Shown here: positions 1 to 12,700 of the stretch, one piece after another
Numbering within the stretch: position 1 is the first letter of the stretch
Layout of the letters: each line of letters begins with the position of its first letter
Source of the DNA: Pelecanus crispus
Taxonomy: Eukaryota; Chordata; Aves; Pelecaniformes; Pelecanidae
Length of the DNA stretch: 64,000 bases
Direction: 5' to 3'
NCBI RefSeq assembly: GCF_030463565.1
Contig: NC_134651.1
Span: forward strand, 15,698,734 to 15,762,733
The notes under the pieces: model-generated
What the model saw: the letters and a program-made list of their open reading frames with translations, nothing else
What the model was told of the DNA's origin: nothing
Databases searched by the model: none
Translations under genes and position numbers: made by a program

Positions 1-3000
1 CTGGATGCCACTCTGCTCCCTGCCTCTCTGAGCCTGCTCCACAGGGATTAGCCACACCTGGCAGAGGCCTTTGCAGACGAAGGAATCGCCCTCCACCCCA
101 TGGAGATGGGGACTTGCATTCCCTTTGTTGACCTCGTGGTCAGCTCTGCCTCTCTGTGTTACGCAGGAGTTTTCTGTAGCACCGAATCCCTCAGCGAGGA
201 GCAACGCGCTGTTCTCCCAGCTCACCCGTGCTGGAGCGGTGCTTCTCACTACCAACACCACCGGCGGGCCCGGAAAGCGGGGCTCTGCGCGGGGGAGAGG
301 GGGCCAAACCCCCAGCATGGCACAGCCCTGCTTGTGCTGCTGCCACCCGGGCAGCACCTCCCGCAGATGCAACCCTTCCTCCTTCTCATCCCTCGCTTCC
401 TTCTGAACCCTTCCTTTGTTTCTCAGCTCCTGGGAGATCTCTCAGGTTAATAGCTCGGCTGGAGCAATACACTTCCAGCTGTACTCCGGCACTAATCGGT
501 GCGGGGCGAATGCCCGCAGCGGGGCGGCGAGCAGCTCCTGGGCTCCTCCTGGCAGCGGCCGTGTCTCTGTCACGGTGCGTGTGGCTTTGTGTCAGGCCAG
601 GCTGCCATCGCTCTGCGTCGAGGGCCTTGCCAGCGTGGGGAGTAACTGGTGCGTGGGAAGCCCTGGCAGGCACAGGTCAGCTCCTCTGCACGGGGTGACG
701 CGTTCAGGGCTGGGATTCGGTGGCCTGGGGGATGACTGCAGGAGCAGTGACATCCTTCTGTTTTGCAGTGCCCCGGGGCTCTGGGGGTGCCCAGTCTGCG
801 TTTTGTTGCTGAAGAGGAGACAGAAATGCACAGGGTCTTTTGAAAGATTTTGCTCAGCTGTAGTTTGCCATCCAAAATCCTTTCTGTGCCTGGGGGATGG
901 TGACCATCCCTGGCTGAACTCTCTTGAGTGCTCGGCACCAAAACCCAGGGATGCACCCACAGCTGGAGTTGGTGACCCCTGCGCTGGGGAAGGTGAGCTG
1001 CTGGCAGGGACATCGAGAGCACCCCAGGAGGTTGGTAGCCCTTTTTTTCCCCCTGTTGTTCCTTAAAGCAAGTTTCCCTTGCAGACTTGGCTGGGCTGGG
1101 GCCACGGTGCCGGCGGGAGCTGTGGGTGGGGGTGCTGCAGGGCAGCACGGCACAGCGGTGCTGCGGGGTGAGACAGGCACGCAGGGATGTGGTGGGCTGC
1201 CACGGGGGACAGGGTGGCATCTTGGGGAGGCCACAGGGGCACAGGGCAGCCTGCCGCAGGGTGGGTGCGAGCGTGCGTGGCTGAACAAGGAGTCGCTGTG
1301 TGCTCCCAAGGGGCTTGGAAATCTGAAGCAGCCCTGCCTGCAGCCCAGCCGGCAGTGGCAGGGAGCAGGCTCTCCCTGAGAACAGCTTTCCCATGTGCAG
1401 TGTTTCCCCCTGGCTGGAGCAGCCCTGGGAAGCTCTTGGCCCCCACCACACTGGTGCCAGGGCCTCCCGCCCCAGCCCTGCCAGAAGTCACTTGGCTCTA
1501 ACCTGCTGCCAAAACCAACACAGCACCACCACCTGAGCGGATCTGCTGCACTGCTTCCAGCTGGCTCCTGCCCTGGCTGCCACAGGAGGGCTGTGGGGTG
1601 GTGGGTGGGAAGATGGGCTGGCCCCACGGGGCTGGCCCCAAACTGAAACCCCCAGGGCCCTTCCAGCCGCCTGCACGCAGAGGGGAGCTGGCAGGGCGTC
1701 CCCCACTCCTGGGATGAGCATGCAGCAAAGCCCCTCGCGTGCATCGGTTTGGCCCTCCTGTGTGGAGGAGGCTGTGGGAATCGGGCAGGGAGATACCTGG
1801 GCTTCTTGGCTCTAAGCACTAAGCCATTCCTCATCCCCCTCCCCTGTGCAGCCCGAGGGGTCTTTTAGCTCTTCTGCAAGCCCAGGCACCCCCTGGAGCC
1901 CCAGTACGTGGTGCCTTACGGTTGTGCTGTTCCCTGCAGTCCCCCCCCCCAGGTGCGATGGGTGTTGGCGCTGTGGCCCACCTGGGTGTCACAAGCACTG
2001 GGTGTCCTGAGCGCTGGGTGGAGGTGAGCAACTGTCCCCAGGCCCTGAAAAGGTCCCTTTCAGCCCTGGCAGATGAGAACAAGGGGTGACACATCTGCCA
2101 GAGGCGATTCAGCCGCTGGCACAAAGTGCAGACAGAGCCGGGCCACGCGCCGGTGCTGCCGGCCGTGCACGGGCTGGTACCGCGCCACCAGGCTGAGCCC
2201 CAGCCACCGCCTGCCACCCTGAAGGGCTCTTTGTGGCCCTGGCTGCTGTGGCCGGACCCTGCGCCACCCGTCTCCGCTGCCGGTCCACCGCTTGCAGCAG
2301 GATCCTGCGCGCAGGTGCTTTAGTGACTTTCTGCTCCTCTGCAGTCACGCTCTGGTTTGCACCGTAACTGAAACCCACGCCGAAATCCTCCAGAAACCAC
2401 TGAGAGTGAAGAGTGGAGCACCAGCGACATGCGCTGTTTTGGGCTCGCTCTAGATGCGGCCACTCTCCAGCTGCGCTGGGCAGGAGGCCTCATGTGCCGG
2501 TGTCTGGGGTGTGATGCTCTCCCAGGACGTGCATCCCATTCAAACACCGCACGTCCCACGTGGCGCTGAGGGTCACCAGCTCCATTCCCTAACAAAGACC
2601 CGTTCCAGAGCCACTCACGCTGCCCTGAGGTCTGCGTCCAGGAGCTAACCTGGCCCTGGGTGCACGCTTGCACACAGCTCTGCCCAGCAGCACTGGAGCT
2701 TTGCTTTGCTGCTCTGTTTGGCCTTCCACGGGATGGAGGATTGGCTGCTAATGCCGTTACTTGTGAGTGAACGGGGCCTTAGGTGGTCCTAGGCTGGGCT
2801 CAGGGGTGTTGTGTGCCTGGCGTGTGCAGGGGATCGCACCAGGGAAGCAGAAGCGGGGCAGATGTCCTGGTATCTGAGAAAAACACCGGGCATTTTTCTT
2901 TCCCATTCCAGGGAAATGTTGGTGCCCTGGCGGACAGCATCTTCTGACTGCTGTTTCCCCTCTTCTATAATTCTTTAGAAAAAAATCCAGGCATGCTAAC

Positions 3001-5200
3001 TCCATCCCAGAGATGGAAAAAATGCGCCTGAATTCCCAGCCTAGCTGATAGCCAGGCCCCCGAGGAGGCAGGACACACGAGATAGCCCTTGCGCTTGGCA
3101 TCTCCAGGGGATGCCCGCCAGGCTGAGCTCCTGCTCCTGGAAAACACGGCACCGGCACTGCCTCCCTCCCAGCCACCCAGCTCCCAGCCAGCGGAGACGG
3201 GACTGCTGAGATTGCTGAGCTCTTCGAAACGTGCTTTTCAACGGGATTCATCCTGGTTTGATACTGCAGAAAGGGAATCCGCAAGGAATTACCCAGGGGC
3301 CTGTAGATGTCTGTTAGACCACAACGAGGATGAAAGCAGATGAGCTTTTTTTAGGACTCGGCTGAAACGCTCTTTAAGATCCACTCTCAGCAGTGCTTTG
3401 AGCTGAGCTGGTGGCTTTGATCCCGAGTGCCGTGGGAGAGCTCCCAGGAGCTCCTGTAGTGCTGCAGTGGCGAGCAGCGGGCAGACAGGAGATTTTGAGC
3501 TAATAACAGCATTCCCAAAGTGATTGCAGCTGTTTTGGAGGATTTCTGTAAGCAAAGGCAGCAAACTGGATTTTTTAGCCAGCTGGTAACCAGGTGGTTG
3601 GATGTGTCTTAAGTTGTAACCGTACCAGTGTGCATCGCACCCCCACGGCAGAATTTTTAAAACATCACATGCCTTAAAAGACCTAATTTTGGAGGTGGTA
3701 TGAGTGCTGTCAGTGGCAAAACCTACTGAAGCTTCTGCAGCAGCAGCAGCCCCTGAGCAGCCAGGGGGAAATGCAGGCATGGCTGCTTGGAGATGCTCCC
3801 CCCAGCCGGGGGGGTCTGTGCCCTTGGGGACGAGCTGTGGGTCACCTAGCTCAGGCTGTGACCCCTCTGACAGCCGGATCCTTGTCACCCGCCCACCCTT
3901 TCAGGATCAGCCCTTTTCCAGCCTGATTACAGGCCTGGCTGGAAATGCAGACGACTCATGGTTTCGGTGTGAGTCACAGGAGGTTTGGTGGCTTTTCTCT
4001 CCTTGCAGCTCCAGGCGCTGGGGGCTGAAGCGGTTAGCTGGCAGCGTCAGCCCCCTCGCCCCGAGGAAGCAGATCTGCAGCCCTTGTACACGTGGAGAGA
4101 AGTTTGGATGTGTCCTGAGCAGGCTCAGGGGGAGCAAGTAAGAGTCCCAAGTGTTATTTTGAAGACCTTTCCTCTTTTCGGGGAAGAGAGACACCCGAAG
4201 TGGGTGGTGGAGAGGTGGGCTTCCCAGGGCCCCCTGCTATGGGGGGATCTGCCTCCGGGGGCCCGGGCTTGGTGCCTGCTGTGCTCCCTTGCCCAACCCC
4301 AAGGCAGGCAGAGCCGCTCGCCTCTGCCGGGGAGCGCAGAGACCTGCCAAACTCGCTCCCCTCCACTGGCAGGAGTTCCTGCCGTGCCGGGTTTGCAGGG
4401 AGAGGCTGGTTTTTAATTAAGCAGACTGTTACAGCTGGGGGACACAGACAAGCGCTCGGGTAGGAGAACCCTTCCTTGTGTCTGTCTGGCCAGTGCAGGA
4501 CCTCAGCTCTCCCTGCGAGCGTTGTCTTGCTCTGCTGGGGACAGAAGCAGCAGTCCCGGTATGCAGCGCGTTGCCCCAGAGGTCATGTAACATCTGGGAG
4601 GGGAGGGGAAGCCTGACTGGGCTACAGTCATAAAGCACTTCAGAGAGGAAATGTCTTATCTGTGTGATACGTGCCACTGCCTTTTATTTGGTGCCCTGTG
4701 TTTGGGGAGAGTACGGTGCTGTGCCAAGGCGGGGAGCCGCAGCTCGGTCCCCCTGCGCACAGGCGCTGCTGTCAGACGTGTCCTCTGCTCTCCGGTCTCC
4801 CAAGCCAAGTGCCCAGCCAGCCACCAGCCTGAGCCCGGTGCTCCCGCAGACCAGCTGCGCTGGCCGGGTTCTCCCATGCAGCTTGCCCGGGTACCACCGT
4901 GTCTGGGCCCCACAGTGTTGGCAGCACCTTCCAGGTCTGCAGCAGACAGTGGCCATGCAGGAGTCCAGGTGTGCCCCCATCCTCTGCTTTGTAAGCCTCC
5001 CTGTCTTTCCTCTGCCCATCACCCTGCTGCAAGCCTCCTCCCCGGGCTGGAACCCTGCAGAGCTGGGCTCCTTGGGCTCAGCTGGCTCTCCTGAGCTCCC
5101 TGCTCAGACTTGTGCCACCGTCACCAAGGGTTCTGCATCCTCCGAGACTGTTCCCAGCCTTCAGAAATGCTGATAATACCCCTTAGTACTCAAAGGCTGA
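1..5200. other. GC-rich intergenic DNA, no gene recognised
   Basis: This stretch is GC-rich and low in stop codons, so it carries long overlapping open frames on both strands (up to 326 codons on the minus strand at 854-1834). None resembles a protein family I know, they overlap each other out of frame, and their composition is the Pro/Ala/Arg/Cys-rich mix expected from random GC-rich DNA. A ten-base C run sits at 1941-1950. In mammals the gene upstream of DLG1 is BDH1; I see no short-chain dehydrogenase exon here. Unrecognised short exons or a lncRNA cannot be excluded. Confidence 0.5.
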
Positions 5201-5219
5201 AAGAGGCTTGCAGCAGTTG

Positions 5220-5720
5220 TAAACTGTGGGAGCTGTCTCTTGTGTAAAACATTATTATTTTATTTCGTTTGTACTAAAAATAGCTTGGAAATGCTGTCAA
5301 TTAATAGCTATGGAAACAGATCCCGAAGCAGTATGAAATATCTCAGGGTGAACTTCCGCAGTGTGCACCACTGATGTCCTGCCTGGGAGCCCAATGACCC
5401 CAGCACCACTTCTCCAGCTTCAGCACCGGTTTGTAATGTCAACATAACCCTCTGGTATAATAGCAGTCCTGTCATTTATGCTTACTTATCAGTCTATTTA
5501 TAATATCCCTAAGCAAGCCCATTATTTATCGGGATAAAATAGGCTCTCCAGAGAGGTTGAAGTCTGCACAGAGTCATTTTCTAATTCTGACACTATAAGC
5601 CTCCCAAAGGCAAAGGCTGTCAGTACTATTAGCAGACATTACTGCGCAACGGGAAGACAATTACTACCAGAGAACCGCTTCTCCTGGGCTTAATGATTCA
5701 CCAGCACATGTGAGTGCCAT
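5220..5720. other. AT-rich block, candidate conserved non-coding element
   Basis: The base composition switches abruptly from GC-rich to AT-rich. The block from about 5440 to 5720 is dense in homeodomain- and MEF2-like A/T words (for example TTATTTAT, CTATTTATAA) and has no long open frame. This texture is typical of vertebrate conserved enhancers, but conservation cannot be seen from one sequence, so the call is inference only. Confidence 0.25.
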
Positions 5721-8700
5721 TAATCCCCAAAAGAGTGGGGGCAGGTGGCCTCGTGAACATGCTATTCCCCACTCGAGCATTGTGGTGATGCTGCTGATGA
5801 CCTAGAGAGGTTCTCCCCTTCTCTGGGCATCGCAGAAAATACTCTGAGAGGGTGCAGGGCTGCTCTGCAGCTCACAGGGGCCAGGCACTTGAGCTGGACC
5901 ACGCTTCGGGCTTCTCCAGTGATAGCTGTTACCCTGCAACGGGAATCCTTGCTCACCTGGGGGGGGTCTTTGCTGTTGAGCACAGACTGTTGTTGCAGCA
6001 ACAGCCATTCCACGCAGAGTCAGGAGAGAAGCTCAGCACATTCGCTCGTCTTTTAGGTGTTCAGGAAGCTCCTAGGCCCTCTCTTGCTCCCCACAGGGGA
6101 GATCACAGCTAGGCTTCATGGACGCAGCATCTCAAGCCGTCCCGTAATGGCAGCGCTGGCTGCGTCGCAGCCCCTGTGCTGGCTGTTGGGTTCGGCGGGG
6201 GGCAGCGCCTGGGGATGCTGCCCTCTGCCTTTGTGGCCATGGGGCATCCTGGCTACGGCAGCTGGGTCCTGCGCGGGGCTGTTCTGTGCCGGCTGGTCCA
6301 ACATGCGCAACACAAGCTGGCGTGGGCTGTGGAGTAGTCGGTTTGTAATGTAAATGCTGCCTGCAGAGCTCCCTCTGCTTCTCAGCAACACTCTGAAACT
6401 CCTGTGCCTTATATTATATGGGTTGTATGAAATCATAGGTGATTTCTGAGCGCAATTAAAGGTATGATGATACACAGAGGAGCTTACACTGGGGCTGCAA
6501 ACTGAAGAGATTCTCCTTCCCAGCAGACTTGTACATTGGATTTACTGAGTGCCTTTGCAGAGGGAAGGTTTATATGAAAAAAATAAATAAAAGGCCTTTT
6601 TTCCCCCAAGCTTGAAAAACCTGGTAAAAATCTGTGTTCATTTGTTATTTATTGCCACAAAATATTTGTCTGACAGTTGTAATCACTGCTAGTACCTCCA
6701 GTGTGTCTTAAAGCTTAATTGCCTGAACTTTTCTGTTAGCAGTGAGAGAATGCAATGACCTTCTTGCATCAACAATTCATTTGTCCCATAGCAGCTTGTG
6801 GCGCCTGCTGCCTCCTCCTTCAGCTCTGTGTGCTCAGGAAAGGCCGTTTGCTGGCTGCGCCGCGCTCCTGCGAGCCTCCGCGAGGCACGGCACGTACAGC
6901 CGAGCTGCGGCGTGGGTGGTGATGGAGGTGAGGAAACCTGGGGGAGGAGTGGCTGCGGGGACCAGGAAGGCAAGCGGTGACACAGGAAAGACATCAATAC
7001 AAAGAGTTAAACCAGCATGAATCCTTCTGCCACAGCCATCTGCCCAGTGAGCGGAGAAGTGCCCATGGGCTGGTTTTTAGGGTTTCCCTGGCAGAGTGCC
7101 CTTGGGGCAGGTAGGGAGCGGAGATGCTGCCGCCCCTTGACACGGGTCAGCTGAGGGCTGCGTGTGCACCCCCTCCTCCTTGCGCCCTGTTGCGAGAGAT
7201 GCTCTTGCTCACCCAAACCCCCAGGGCGACCGGGTGCTCACACAGCCCCTGCAGCAACTCAATCTCGGGGCTCCCTTGGTAACAGCAAAGCCACGGGAAG
7301 GAGGAACTGCCCTTTGGCATGCTCCAAAAGGTAGCGTGCTGTAAAATTCGCTACCCTCACACTAGTTTTATCCCTCCTGTAAAATACATTTTGTGTCTAA
7401 TCCTGGTAACGCAATGTCTCTTCCCCACCAGCCTGGCAGTGCGTTTCGCTGCTGATGAGTAACAAGAGAAGCCTCGCTGCGGCAGTGCGAGCAGTCCTGC
7501 TTGGCAGGCACATATGGTACCCTTTTTCTGGAGACACATTTTCCCCCATCAGGCTGTTTTGAGCTTTCTTAACCTGAAATCACCAGCGCTTGTTTTACAA
7601 CGCGTCACGCGCCGGGTGAGATGCCGCCCCTCTGGCTCTGTAGCTGGGTGGCTGTGCCTTGGGGATGATGTGTGAGGCTGAGCTCGGAGTCCAGCCCCCG
7701 CTGCCCCCAGCCTGGGGGTATGCATGGGGCTTGGACCACTTCAGGAAAGCCTTCAGCCCATGGTCAGAGACTCACTGGCATGTCTGCCCTCCAGAATGAG
7801 CCACAAGAGCCATGTTAGACCAGGACAGCATTCATTTCTCCTCGTGGGCACCTGCAGCCCATTTAAATCTATTTAAACTAGTCTGCAGAGAAGGAGCATC
7901 TCTCCATGCCAGCCACAGAGCAGCCAGTGCTCTGCTGGCCCCATGTACAGAAAACCAAACAGCCTTCATTTCTTCACCAAAGGAAGGCAGAAGAAATATG
8001 ATTGCTAATGGGGAACCTTTGCCGAGCAAGGAAAGACAAGCTTTTATGCGTTGTATCAGGCTGGTGGAGTTAGCTAACGAGAAAGCCAACCCCCGAGAGG
8101 CTGCAGAACCAGCAAAACCACTGCTCACCCAGAGCTGCCGGGCAGCAGCTGCCTGTGCTCCCCACACCCCGCACCGGCTCCCCAGCCTCTGAGCCCCGCC
8201 ACTGTCTCCCGGGCTCACCTCGCCAGCTCTGCTCGCTGTCCCCTGCCCTGAGACGATCCCAACCACAGATTACTATTTAGTTCACGTTTCGGTATAGTGG
8301 GAGGAGGTTGTAGCATCTGCCTTTCACTCCCGTCCCTGTTCCAGAATGAGTCACGGGGATGAAGGAGCTGAGCAACAGGCAAGAGGGTAATTTGCCTTGT
8401 GATGGTGATTCAGCCTCTGCGGGGTGGTGACAGAACGAGCAGAGCTATTGTTTCTCCTCATCAGCTGATGACAAAAGCATTCTTGCCCCTCTTATGACAT
8501 TTCATTGTAGAAGAAGAAATACGAACAAAGTGACGTGTAAAATAGTGATGAGTGAAGTCCCCACTTCAGGGAACCCCCTCTGGCTCTCAGTCTCCCCTGA
8601 GTGCCAGGGCAGCTTGCTGTGTTGCTGTGCAAACAGCCAGCCCCTCTCTTGCCCAGGGATGCTGTTGCTGCGCTGCCGGTCCCAGGAGCAGCTCAGTGCA

Positions 8701-9589
8701 CACGAGGGATGGGAGCTAGCGCCGTGCACAAGGGACAGAGCTGGTTCAGCACGCAGAAGGGATGGGAGCGAGCTCAGTGCGTGCAGATGGAGGAGCGCTC
8801 TGCTGTGGCAGCCTAGGAGTGCCACACCAGCTGCTTGTGCAGACTGCATCAGCAAATTCCTGCACCTGTAACTCACCTAGCACCACCTCAATGAAGTGGT
8901 TTACTAGCGACATGGCACAGTCGCTAGTGAACCCCAGTGAAGACGATCTGGGGTTTGAACAGCTTCCCTACGAGGGATGGTTCAGTAGGTTAGTTTTAGT
9001 TCTACAGACTGCAAAAATAAATGACCCAAGGCAAATACCATAGAAGTCTACTAAATACTGAGTGCTGTGACAAGTAGGGAATGGTTGTCCTCTGCTTCTC
9101 CTCATGTGAGGCTTCAAGGCATCAGGTGAAACTAGCGGAAGCCTGTTCACAACAACAAATGAGGAGATGCTCCTTTACAAAATTTGTAGTTAAGCTGTGA
9201 AACTCTTTGCTGTGTGGCATAGAGGCTACTAAAATTTTACAAGGATTCAAAATATGATTTGTTGGATTCATGGAAGAAAATACCTGGTGGTCACTAATTC
9301 AAATACAATCCCACTATGAAGTGCCTGAGTAAAGTGCCAGCAGATGTGGGGAGGACAAGCTCCCCTGGACGCTTGCTCTTCCCTTGGCATGCACTGGCGC
9401 GATGCACCACTGGTCCAACTCACTGTGACTGTTTCCACGTCCCTTTGCTCAACATACGTGTCAAGTTTATAGGTTTCTGCATAAATTATATATGGACTTT
9501 CAACAAATGCTGCCTGATCAGTTACTACTCCAAAATCCAGAATGGCAAAGTGAATATGAAGCTGAACTGGGAAAGCTTAAATCACCATT
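5721..9589. other. Intergenic DNA, no gene recognised
   Basis: Mixed-composition DNA. Open frames are short (144 codons at most) and match nothing I recognise. A degenerate repeat of about 28 bp lies at 8680-8787 and is listed separately. Confidence 0.45.
8680..8787. repeat. Degenerate ~28-bp tandem repeat, 3 to 4 copies
   Basis: Three successive blocks, beginning near 8704, 8732 and 8759, share the pattern GGGA-(T/C)-(G/A)-G-GAGC followed by a CAG/CGTGCA-type segment. A partial earlier copy starts near 8680. The copies are diverged and the boundaries approximate. It is probably an old minisatellite. Confidence 0.35.
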
Positions 9590-9790
9590 CACTGACTTTA
9601 GCGTTTTCTTCTCCTGGCTCTTTACATTTTACATATTTTGCATTTGCATTTTAGATGAAGTTCTAGGAGCTGCGTGTAAGATTAATGCATGATTGACAGC
9701 AGCTTCAGGATATTCAGGCAGCAGTAATAAGTGTATCATTGACAGTGAATATTCATAGGGATAGATCAGCTTGGAGGATTAAAAGACACA
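9590..9790. other. AT-rich block with an octamer motif, candidate enhancer-like element
   Basis: The block contains a perfect octamer ATTTGCAT (9642-9649), repeated ATTGACAG words and a TGAATATTCA palindrome, in sequence with no sustained open frame. This is a motif-rich texture like that of developmental enhancers. Function and conservation are inferred, not shown. Confidence 0.25.
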
Positions 9791-12700
9791 TCCTAGAGGG
9801 GTGGATATACTGAAAACAGAGGCAATCAAGTAAACGAAGCAGAAAACGTGTAGCTTTCTTGGCCCTTTACAGTCACTGCCTCTGAGTGTCCTTCAGTTCA
9901 CAATTACTGTTTCCGGAAGGTAGCAGCTATCAGCAGTGGCTACAGATCCCTGGGCTCTTTGAAGTCCTGAACAATAGGCCACAGGAGGTGCTACGGGACC
10001 TTCATCTTCTCTCTAGTCTACACCATCCCTGGGTCATGCAAACCGCTGATGGCTGTTTCCACCAGCAGCGTTCCCTTTGATCGCAGCTGCCCGTGTAATA
10101 GCTTTGAGGAATAGGTTTCATTTTGGTAGAATAAAAATAATTTGTTGCCTGATCGCATCAAAACAACTGCGAGGGAGGCAGTCCCTGTATCTGCCTGGGC
10201 AGAGAGGGGAGGTGAGCCGGTTTGGGCAGTGCCGAGATCCTACAAGGGAACTTTCTCCCCTCCCGACTGTCTGGTTTCAGTTCAGTGTCAGCAGCACCCC
10301 AAAGCCCAGGCTGGGTTTGCCTTGGCCATGGCATTGTGTAAGTGTGAAATAAAGCATCGGTCCCATCCTCAGATCCAACAGGCACAGTGAGATGCAGAGG
10401 GTGCAGAAGGCCAGCACTTATCTCTCAATTAAACCCGCAATCTAATAATAAAATCTGAAAATTAAAACCAACGTGGCTCTTGGTAATTCAAGTGTGCTTT
10501 TCTTAATTGCTAGCGACTTACAAAGAGGTTCATCCTCTACACAACAAGAGCCAGAGATACGTTTTAATTTCTCCGTAAGATAAAAACACCATTTCACTGT
10601 TTGCCATGTGGTTTTGCTCTAATTTCATACCATTAAGATGTTAGAACATGGCAGCCCCGTTTTCACACACCACATGGGTACAAGCAGATGTTTTGTCAGC
10701 CTGCCCACTGCCAGCTGATTTAATCTGTTTTGTCTAAGGCTCTGCAGCACCGGTAATAAATGACTCATGCTGAGCATGGGGTTTTCATGCTTTCCATATG
10801 CAGAAACCATAGGAAGGATGGAGCTCTCCCTTCCTACATACCTGATATCTGCCAGGTGCTGCTCAGGACTTTCTGCACCATTTTTGCACAACGCCCTTGT
10901 TAGGCTCTAGGAGCCTGCACAAGTGCCTTTGCGGATGGGGAGATTGCTTTGGTCTCTTTGCAGGTGTTCTCCTAATCAGCCAGCTCTGAACGTGAAGGCA
11001 AAAACACCCCCTCCTTGGATCACAGAAAATAGGTCAGGAGGAAATTCATGGATCCTCAAATCTGATCGCTTATTATCTCAAGCAACCATACGATGTAATC
11101 CCTTTCATAAACAGCGGGGCTTGGCCTGCGCTATTCCTATATGGAAGCTGCTGCAGACCCCCACAGCTCTGATGGATAGAAAACTTCTTTTAGAAAAAAA
11201 GTATCACGGCCTGAGTTTTAATTGTGGCCAGATGATATCAATTTGTTCCTGTGGCAACACCAGCCTAGACAGCCCACCTCACTCCCCGCTGCTCAGGTAC
11301 CCATTAGTATATAACCACCTCTGCTCTCAGTTTCATTTTTGTAAGTGAAGCTGTGAGACTGGTAGGGGTTTATATGGGTCACTGGTTTGCTGCCTGGGTG
11401 AGTATGTGATGGGGTGACAGCCGCGTTGTGCAGTGCTGTAAGTACCATGAGAGGTGGGAGAGGGCTGTGCAACAGCCAGAGGTGGAACTACCCCATCTTT
11501 GTTTAACTGGGCGGTAGTAAAAGGTTTCTGACCCCTAAACTGGTGCTTTGCTGTAACTAGAGCAAGGTCGCCCTCTGAACAGTGCAAATACAGATCTCCT
11601 GAGTGAGCTGAGTTTAGACCTTGTTATTTGATTTACCTCCTCCTGCTGTGTTCTGGGGAGGGTGATAGAAGGCATTGAACTCCAATCTCACTTTCTACTT
11701 CAGTGCGTTTCAGCATCTCTGGAGTTGCATGAAACTCTGAAAGAAGTCCTTTGGGTCTCTAGGAAACCTCTCCCTCGCCCCATCTCTGGGGCTGGGTTTG
11801 GGTCTGTTTTGTGCTGTGGGTGTTTCCTGCTTCCTCAGTGTCTCCCAAGGCGTGCCGTGAGCCTGGAGATACTCGCTGCATCTCTGACTCAGCCTGTCCC
11901 ATGCTGCACACCAAAAACTTTCTGAGCCCGAGTTCGGCTCCTTGCCAGGAAAGGGCTGCAGGGAGCCAGAGCGCGGCAGCGCTGGCAAAGCCCCTCTGGT
12001 TCCTGGGGTGAAGCACAGGGTACACAGCTCCTCCACAGCCAGCGGGCAGCACCCACGTTACACGTACACATCCTTGCAGCATGCAAAGCTGGAGTTTGTG
12101 GGCAGAGATGTATTGTAGTGCCAGGGGTATCCCCCTTCCCTGAGCCTCCTCTGCACCTCCCTGGACCAGCTGGGTCTCATCCTGCCCTGCTCCTCCTCCA
12201 GCCTCTGCACTGGGGGCTGCCTGTGTGACAGCTCTGCTCCATCCCTGCTGAGAAGCACGGTTGTTAAGGAGGTAGAAAACAAAGCCCTCATCCCCAGCCC
12301 TATAGCCCTAAATTTTGAAAACTTCAGGATAACACAAACCTTTTGTTGGAAGCCACTCATCCACCATAGTGTTAGGTTTCAAGCTAATCTACCTGTGTTT
12401 AGCCTGGAAAACGGCTCTCCTAGCCATCTGATGCAATGTGAGTTCATGGTTCTGCTGGAAATCCTTGCTGTCAGACTCGTGATTCAATATGCTGGTGTCC
12501 AGCGCTCCAGGATGGCTGTTGCCTGGCCTCACCGGTCTAGCACGCTGCACTTCAGAATTTCCTTTTGCCTCCAGTGTGGTTATTTCCTTGCTTAACTGTT
12601 TGTTCCCAGCAGCCTGTGCCTTTTCTCTACAACAATGGTGGGTGTGGGAAAAGTAATTAAAACTGCTTCCTTCTCGCGGACCTGGAAGACCTCTAGTTCT

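Noticed and set aside
854..1834. 326-codon minus-strand open frame (and the overlapping 293-codon frame at 570-1451)
   Set aside because: They lie in GC-rich DNA with few stops, overlap each other in different frames, have Pro/Ala/Cys-rich random composition, and show no domain or splice structure I can recognise.
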